A stretch of DNA of 20,383 nt. Origin: Rhodoferax sp. (GTDB lineage Bacteria > Pseudomonadota > Gammaproteobacteria > Burkholderiales > Burkholderiaceae). The translations under genes were made by a program, and so were the position numbers. Under the pieces are notes generated by a model. The model worked only from the letters and a program-made list of their open reading frames with translations, did no database searches and was not told the origin of the DNA. Location: assembly GCA_020048295.1 (NCBI GenBank), contig JAIFMT010000028.1, positions 1 through 20,383 on the forward strand, in the 5' to 3' direction. This document shows, piece after piece, positions 16,301 to 20,383 of this stretch. The stretch's first letter is position 1. Every line of letters begins with the position of its first letter.

Positions 16301-19300
16301 GCTCGGGCAGCGGGTTGAGCTGGAAGCCGTGCGTCAGCACGGTGACGACGTTGTAGGCGGCGCCGGTCTGCACCGGCTTGGCGTTGAAGCTGCTGGATTC
16401 CTTGAAGGTCTCGCCGTTGGCCAGCAAGCGCACACCCCAGAAGTAGGTCTGGCCCGCCGTCATCAGCTTGGCAATCTCGGGCGGCAACGTGATCTGGTGG
16501 ATTTCGGACGTCAAGATGTCCGAGGTCCAGAGCCGGTTAGGGTTGTTGTCGGCGCCGGTCCAACTGGGATCAGACTCGAACAGCGAGGTGCGCTCACGCG
16601 GCGCGTCGTCGGGCCACAGGCCCTGGCCGGGCTGCAACGCGCTGAGATAGACGCGTGTGACGTACTCGGTGGTGCCCAGCGCGTCGGTGTCGACGTCCCA
16701 CTCGAAAGTGATGGCCTCGGCGCTCTCGCCGACCTTCAGCGCGCCAGTGGGCGCCAGCAGGGTGAGCGGGTCGTAGGGCTGAATGGCAAACCCGCGCATG
16801 TAGCGCGCCACCGAAATGCCCGGCAGGTTGACCACCGGATATTCCCGGTCGATCGGCTGCTTGGTGTAGTCAACCGCGGTGCCCGGATTGGTGGCCTTGT
16901 CCAGCAGCGCATTGACGTCGAACACCAGCACGTCGCCCGGCCCGCGGTAATTGGCGTACAGCTTCTGGCCGTCGGACGACAGCTTCAGCTCGGTAGCGAA
17001 GGCCAGCGGGATCGGCGTGGTCGCGGCAAGGATCTGCGGCGCACTCCTGAGACCGAACGGATCCTTGATGATGCCGATCTTGGACCCGGTCTCGTGCGTG
17101 TCCATGTACTCGATCATCGTGCCAGGCGCGTTCGAGCCCACCGACATCGGCACATTCCAGTCGACAACGAAGGCCCAGTTCAGGTCGGCCGTGACCACCA
17201 CGTCCACCGGGTTGCGGATGTAGAGCTGGTACTTCTGCTGGGTGTTGTTCGACAACTGCAGGTTCACGGTGCCGACCTTGGCGGTGAAGCCCAACGGGTC
17301 GTCGTTGGTGACGGTGATGGTCTGCAGGCCACCCAGCCCCTGGCCCTTGAGCCGCGAGGTGAACACCATCTTGTCGGCCTTGGACGTGGCCGAGATGCCG
17401 TAGGGCTCCAGCCCGCCATCGAGGTCGGCGATAACCTCGTGGTACTTGCGCAGGTTGGCCGGATGCGGCACTTCGACGGTGGGCTGCGGCTTGTCGGCCT
17501 CGTCGACGTTGATCACCAGCACCTTGCCGGCGTCACGGCCGCCTTGTACCCAGGCCTTGGTACCGCCGAACAGCTCGGTGGCTGGCGCCGTGATGTACAG
17601 CCGTGTGCCATTAGCGTTGACGGCCATGTCGTTGATCTTGCCGGTGGTCGAATACGTCGAATCGATGGTGATGACATCTACCAACTTGTTCAGCGAGGTC
17701 GAACCCGGGTTGATGTTGATGACGAACACCGACCCCTGGCAAGCCACGTAGAGGTAGTGGCCGTTGGGGTCGAGCACCATCGCGGTGGGCGTCTGGCCAT
17801 AGGGCAACTCGATATAATCCAGCTCTGGCGTGCTGGGCTTGGCGTCCATGGGGTCGAGCGTGATGCCGTCGATGACCACAATGGCACCCTTCTTGTCGCC
17901 ACTGGGGATCACCGCCGCAAAGATGCGCGCCAAGTCGGGCGTGGCCGCCGTGGCCACTGCGGTGCGTCCCAGGTCGATGACCTTGATGACCTGCTCAGGG
18001 CCACCGACTGGATCGCCTTTGCGCTGGGTATCGATGACCAACACGCCATCGGCCCAGTGGCCGGGCGAGACCTGACCAAGACCCGCCGAAAAGGCATAAC
18101 CGCCCTGGTTGCGGATGTGGAAGACCGCGCTGTCGGCGTTGTTGGTCGAGGTGCTGGGCAGGCCGTCGGGGCCGACCACAGGCAGCACGTCGGGGCGCCG
18201 CACGACGATGTCGGCCAGTCCCAGCACCACCGTTTTGGGCACAGTCACAAAGACCTGCGTGTCGGTGGACGAAGCATCCACCGCAGCCTCAATCGCCAGC
18301 CCACCCTGGGTAAACACCACCTTGGTGGCGGTGATCTCGGCCGTGCCCGACTTGAAGTGCGTTCCCTGGATGGTCAGCAACTGGGTGTCGGGGTCGTAGT
18401 GAGGCGCATTGGCGTCACCAGCGATGACCGGCGCCTCGGTGACGGTCGGCAGCGGCTGCGGCACCGTGGCGCGGATGCGCGCATCGGTGTTGCCCGCGTC
18501 CACCGAGATCTGGAAGTTGAGCGTCTGGTCGGCGTACTCGGAGTAGGCGTTGATGACCTTGGCCTGCTCGACCAGCGGGAAGGTGATCGTCTTGAGGTAG
18601 TACATCAAGCCGATCAGGCTGGTGCCGCCGACGAACAACAGCGCCGGATTGAACATCTGCTGCAGGTCGATCGTCAGCCCGCGCACCGGCTTGTTGGCGC
18701 GTGCCATCAGGATGTTGCCGTTCTGGCTCAAGCCCGGCCACGGCGGCGAGGCGCTGCGAGCGTAGCCATCGGTACCGACCACGCCGTCGTCGACCGGCAT
18801 CCAGTAGCTGCGCAACACGCCGTCGGGCACGTCGGACTGCACCTCGACGAAGAAATACACCTTGTCGCCAGCCTGTAGGTTGCCGGCCTGAACCGCCAGT
18901 TGCATTGGCCCGCTGACGGTCGATCCGCTCACCTCCAGCTTGAACGCCGCCGCAAAGTCCATGGCCTCGGGCAGCGGTGCCGACAGGTCGGTGGCCGCCA
19001 GCGTGCTGATGCTGACCTGCGCATCGCCCGCCAGCTGGCCCTGGCCGAATGCGACCAACTGACCACCGTCGCCCAGCACTACGCCGCCGTCGGTGCCGAT
19101 GGTGGCCGGCTGGGTGGCATCACCCCGCACCGCCTGAACCACACGCACCGGCACCACCTGTTCGGCGCCGCGGTGGATCACTGTGACCGTGGTGTTGCCG
19201 TCGGCCAGCGCCAACAGCTTGCCGTCGGCGTCGACACTGAGCAGGCGCGTGTCGCCCACGTAGTAGCGCGTGCCGCTGTCCGCACCGGAGACGAAGGTGC

Positions 19301-20383
19301 CCTCGCCGGACTGGATCACCATCTGCCGCGCGGTGCCCGGTGTCAGCGAGATCGCGTCGGGGTAGGCATCAATGCCGAAGTAGTAGGCACGCAGATCGCC
19401 GGGCGATTGCGGCACGCCCACCGCTACAGCGGTGGCGGCCTGGATGTTGCCCCGGGTGGCAGTCAGCACCGTGGCGCCGCCGGCAACGCCGGTAAGCACA
19501 CCGCCACCGCTCAGCTTGGCGATGCCGGGGTCAAGGGTAGCCAGCGTGACGTAGTCGGGCGTCAGGGTGACATTCAGCTCGTCGCTGAAATCACCGACCA
19601 ACTGCACCGTGGCCAGGTCACCGGCGCGCAGCTTCCACTCCCGCAGGGTAAAGTCAACCCGCACCAGCTGGGCGTCGCTGACGTTGATGGTCAGCGTGGT
19701 CGGCGCCGAGGCGGCGTAACCATCGTCGGCCACCAGGGTGACGGTGGCCGCACCGGTGTAGCCCGCGGTGGGGCTGAACGACAGCGTGCGGCCGTCGCCG
19801 GTGATGCGTGCCACGCCGTGGGTGCTACCGGTCACGCGCAGGCTCAGGCGATCGCCTTCGGGGTCGGCCAGCAGGCTGCCCACCGGCTTTTCCACCGTCA
19901 GGTCGACGTGGGTCTTGAACGTGGTGGTGCCCGCGGTGGGCGCCTGGTTGGGCACATAGCCCAGGTTGGCATACAGCAGCTGCGAGTCGCTGGCATCGAC
20001 CACGCCGTCGAGGGTGAAGTCGGCAGCGGCGTCGTACGCCCCTGCCCGCGCCGCGGCCATCAGGTCGGCGTCACGGCCGTCGACACGTTGGTCGCCATTG
20101 GCGTCGCCCGCGACGAACAAGCGCAGCGCGTAGCCGCCAGCACCGGCCCCGGCCAGTTGCAGCAGTTGCAGGCCCGCCCGGTCGATGCGGAACAGTGCGA
20201 AGGCCTGGTTGCCCTGCACCCGCGTGAGCACCGGCGTCAAGCCGGCGATCTGCGGCAGCGCCGGCGCCAGGGTGCCCGCGCTGGCCCCGATCACCACGCC
20301 CAGCAGCACGGCGCCGCCCGGGGTGGCATCGATCTCGCTCTGGCGCACCGAGAAGGCCAGGCGCTCGGTGGCGCCTTCGGCCA
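12798..20383 (-). CDS. Giant surface protein, N-terminal part (first frame), partial at window edge
   Basis: The frame is open through the right edge (AEGATERLAFSVRQSEID precedes the GTG at 20348), so the true start is outside the window. Meaningful sequence ends at VVLGNKPP near 13302. The frame then continues to a stop at 12798 with Arg/His/Gly-rich nonsense, the sign of a frameshift. Domains: dockerin-like EF-hand pair (GDANGDQRVDGRDADLM, then DFTLDGVVDASDSQLL), cadherin-like fold, two Big_2-like folds, IPT/TIG-like fold (LLTIQGTHFKSGTAEI), YVTN-like beta-propeller, FnIII-like stretch (TYFWGVRLLANGE), alpha/beta-hydrolase (LTHGFQ, GHSRG), a jelly-roll with a helical insertion, and PKD-like modules (IYWGDGESTIVDA). 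It looks like an extracellular multi-domain binding and degrading protein. GC-rich codons contrast with the genes downstream. Confidence 0.88.
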   Translation of the reverse strand, partial: AEGATERLAFSVRQSEIDATPGGAVLLGVVIGASAGTLAPALPQIAGLTPVLTRVQGNQAFALFRIDRAGLQLLQLAGAGAGGYALRLFVAGDANGDQRVDGRDADLMAAARAGAYDAAADFTLDGVVDASDSQLLYANLGYVPNQAPTAGTTTFKTHVDLTVEKPVGSLLADPEGDRLSLRVTGSTHGVARITGDGRTLSFSPTAGYTGAATVTLVADDGYAASAPTTLTINVSDAQLVRVDFTLREWKLRAGDLATVQLVGDFSDELNVTLTPDYVTLATLDPGIAKLSGGGVLTGVAGGATVLTATRGNIQAATAVAVGVPQSPGDLRAYYFGIDAYPDAISLTPGTARQMVIQSGEGTFVSGADSGTRYYVGDTRLLSVDADGKLLALADGNTTVTVIHRGAEQVVPVRVVQAVRGDATQPATIGTDGGVVLGDGGQLVAFGQGQLAGDAQVSISTLAATDLSAPLPEAMDFAAAFKLEVSGSTVSGPMQLAVQAGNLQAGDKVYFFVEVQSDVPDGVLRSYWMPVDDGVVGTDGYARSASPPWPGLSQNGNILMARANKPVRGLTIDLQQMFNPALLFVGGTSLIGLMYYLKTITFPLVEQAKVINAYSEYADQTLNFQISVDAGNTDARIRATVPQPLPTVTEAPVIAGDANAPHYDPDTQLLTIQGTHFKSGTAEITATKVVFTQGGLAIEAAVDASSTDTQVFVTVPKTVVLGLADIVVRRPDVLPVVGPDGLPSTSTNNADSAVFHIRNQGGYAFSAGLGQVSPGHWADGVLVIDTQRKGDPVGGPEQVIKVIDLGRTAVATAATPDLARIFAAVIPSGDKKGAIVVIDGITLDPMDAKPSTPELDYIELPYGQTPTAMVLDPNGHYLYVACQGSVFVININPGSTSLNKLVDVITIDSTYSTTGKINDMAVNANGTRLYITAPATELFGGTKAWVQGGRDAGKVLVINVDEADKPQPTVEVPHPANLRKYHEVIADLDGGLEPYGISATSKADKMVFTSRLKGQGLGGLQTITVTNDDPLGFTAKVGTVNLQLSNNTQQKYQLYIRNPVDVVVTADLNWAFVVDWNVPMSVGSNAPGTMIEYMDTHETGSKIGIIKDPFGLRSAPQILAATTPIPLAFATELKLSSDGQKLYANYRGPGDVLVFDVNALLDKATNPGTAVDYTKQPIDREYPVVNLPGISVARYMRGFAIQPYDPLTLLAPTGALKVGESAEAITFEWDVDTDALGTTEYVTRVYLSALQPGQGLWPDDAPRERTSLFESDPSWTGADNNPNRLWTSDILTSEIHQITLPPEIAKLMTAGQTYFWGVRLLANGETFKESSSFNAKPVQTGAAYNVVTVLTHGFQLNPLPELSDPPYQQPAAFLELARIIVEAAGGGAVLVYNKNTGEWVDPVTHTVGVAALQPGKAVVLVSDWVKESDISDAGFSEAAADALYASLADLNAKSSGNLFASPLQFIGHSRGTVVNSEIVQRMGVFNPTVQNIQMTTLDPHDQKQDSLNVPVATVLGAISKTILLAEAASLILPGAQVSFVTLNRIKSGIDSFLTWAERFGVALDIPYGDFSDPNVALWSNVGFLDNYYQTKATGSVGLTATGTTYGVSGTAVTATPNGVAVPGATMSLLLDGRAGFTQDDFEGGAPFSSYPFISFSFSFGFGGPHSRVWQWYAGTADTQILSFAESPIYRRVVDQGVIARTVGNLPSFQFNTTPWYTTPSGLWEGVSNGWYYSPAGGGASFRPASSATPQNPAEFDNTEVTTGSEVVPTVFNGNFENGLRQSLYRRLGGTGDKYRFPFSHELPGWSFHGGEGFNLNLGPLGSLDLTGLFVFETNPLELVKTVIDKVFDKVWDATIGVLINKAKADTFGVPQAPGAGSSAGYKTWYEDTWSKDPNNKAKVTLSDQLFDTFDKSITSIVNDLLTLGNTVDPNLPKPADAFKIDGSTESVNWVGIDALKTFLKKNVEVLLKRELGDKSNYGLLMGGGQLIRTLVDEMFGGATPQVVKDAINSIVNLDTITHNRLLVPADQPVLSFNIFAPLMSSPNAQVQVTFRHTSLDPSLADVPLPPVTLQASFMQRINYSFVVPESFKGKVAEIEIKVTGTDVIDNNLPLYDLAKDAIAVVNGVATLNQLISQVFFLDDVRFSKGLQAQVDGPIVEGQQSHLVVSFAPADPTKPVDITVVWNDGSAQVDHVQAPAGTTSFALWHLIADDKPTGTAQDSVSIGITATNVIGADTAFARQVVNNAAPSVITLTAQEPSGGLYEAGEVTVSGTFTDVGMGNDSYKVEIYWGDGESTIVDATLSPADISAPTAGAPGTFTAKHVYQDDNPTGTPVDYPVIAVRVIDDDGGEGTRTRTVVLGNKPPGHLHRQGKAGHARGPGELGWWQRCGHGHVLRWRRQLRDPDYGGRRQPRGHQRRRPGVHGRAEGRRQRHRHRHDHGQSACQQHRSGSEPEPGAYGYHRGRHRQLCAGRQRRGQPGQLRHHHRLGRRRDADRHAAGRCRSLQLLAHLHRRSDQPAAGQDTGHQRHRQGR
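13299..13304 (-). other. Frameshift site 1 in giant protein gene (one extra base)
   Basis: At CCCGGG the first frame reads NKPPG then HLHRQGKAGH (nonsense). Removing one base gives NKPPGIFIDKGKQDTHEV, which joins smoothly to the second frame. The single-base excess in a short C/G run could be a sequencing error or a true mutation. Confidence 0.85.
13950..15080 (-). other. Jelly-roll-like domain apparently split by a helical insertion
   Basis: The opening NGNFENG...LPGWSFHGG and the closing VFFLDDVRFS are the usual ends of a carbohydrate-binding-like beta-sandwich (DUF642/CBM-type pattern). They are about 360 residues apart instead of about 150. Between them lies a mostly helical, Lys-rich, low-Pro stretch (VKTVIDKVFDKVWDATIGV through DAINSIVNLDTITHN, about 14330-14900) that I do not recognise. 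Confidence 0.5.
15380..16370 (-). other. Alpha/beta-hydrolase (lipase/esterase-like) domain in giant protein
   Basis: The domain starts with VVTVLTHGFQ, the His-Gly oxyanion-type turn after strand 3. It has the nucleophile elbow GHSRG (Ser codon near 15978-15980), a candidate acid in TLDPHD (Asp codon 15891-15893) and a candidate histidine in GPHSRVWQWYAGT (His codon 15390-15392). The order Ser-Asp-His fits the alpha/beta-hydrolase fold. The fold and motifs are visible; substrate class (lipid, ester or other) cannot be told. Confidence 0.7.
17000..18100 (-). other. YVTN-like beta-propeller region
   Basis: Blade-like repeats occur with the pattern of small-residue strands and NGxxLY or DGxxLY turns: TPDLARIFAAV, LDPNGHYLYVACQGSVFVIN, VNANGTRLYITAPA, SSDGQKLYANYRGPGDVLVFD. 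This pattern is typical of YVTN/lactonase-like propellers, which in surface proteins usually mediate binding. Boundaries are approximate, and I cannot count all blades with certainty. Confidence 0.65.
19960..20115 (-). other. Dockerin-like EF-hand pair in giant protein
   Basis: Two Asp-rich calcium loops lie about 30 residues apart: DANGDQRVDGRDADLM and DFTLDGVVDASDSQLLYANLG. This is the layout of type I dockerin repeats. Many giant bacterial surface proteins carry isolated dockerins without a cellulosome, so a structural calcium-binding role is as likely as cohesin binding. Confidence 0.75.

Noticed and set aside
15885..18878. A 997-codon open frame on the plus strand
   Set aside because: It is antisense to the hydrolase and propeller regions and has the low-complexity composition of a GC-driven shadow frame.
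9073..20383. RTX adhesin exported by a classical type I system
   Set aside because: No GGxGxD nonapeptide repeats are present near the C-terminus, and no ABC exporter gene accompanies the TolC and HlyD genes.

Overview
The window reads as part of a Gram-negative, probably proteobacterial (perhaps betaproteobacterial) chromosome. The organism call is an inference from the TolC/HlyD-type envelope proteins and a GC-rich coding style; no rRNA, tRNA or housekeeping marker is present to fix it. Every convincing gene lies on the minus strand, so transcription runs from the right edge toward position 438.

Right part (20383 to 9073): one giant modular surface or secreted protein, truncated at its N-terminus by the window edge. 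In this sequence it is broken into three reading frames by two frameshifts, at about 13299-13304 and about 10719-10727. In N-to-C order I read a dockerin-like EF-hand pair, cadherin/Big_2-like Ig folds, an IPT/TIG-like domain, a YVTN-like beta-propeller, an FnIII-like stretch, an alpha/beta-hydrolase with a candidate Ser-Asp-His triad, a jelly-roll apparently split by a helical insertion, PKD-like units (WGDG), a metzincin-like zinc protease (HEYGHMLGLAH), a second beta-sandwich, four Big_9-like repeats (two internally shortened), further Ig/PKD/Big_5-like modules and a basic C-terminus. No RTX nonapeptides, LPXTG, PEP-CTERM or autotransporter barrel are visible.

Left part (9030 to 438): a tight run of six genes. 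They are a DUF3467-like small protein, a TolC-like outer-membrane channel, a GAF-like/transmembrane/HlyD fusion, a PqqD-like/M50 site-2-protease/HlyD fusion, a SecA-like ATPase lacking the SecA C-terminal domains, and a periplasmic HlyD/RND-type adaptor with a signal peptide. Gaps are 50 bp or less, and the last two genes overlap by 4 bp. There is no ABC exporter and no RND pump, so the only visible energy source is the SecA-like protein.

My main inference is a dedicated envelope-spanning exporter for the giant protein. Its architecture resembles type I secretion (TolC plus HlyD adaptors), with the ABC ATPase replaced by a SecA-like motor and an M50 membrane protease with a recognition-type N-terminal domain. 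The machinery genes and the last 2.5 kb of the giant gene share a lower GC content (about 47-55% in lines I counted), while the giant gene upstream of about 11.55 kb is clearly GC-richer (about 66-70%). This suggests that the exporter and the C-terminal end of its likely substrate have a common history.

Positions 1-437 hold no convincing gene except possibly a 28-codon plus-strand ORF with a good Shine-Dalgarno sequence.
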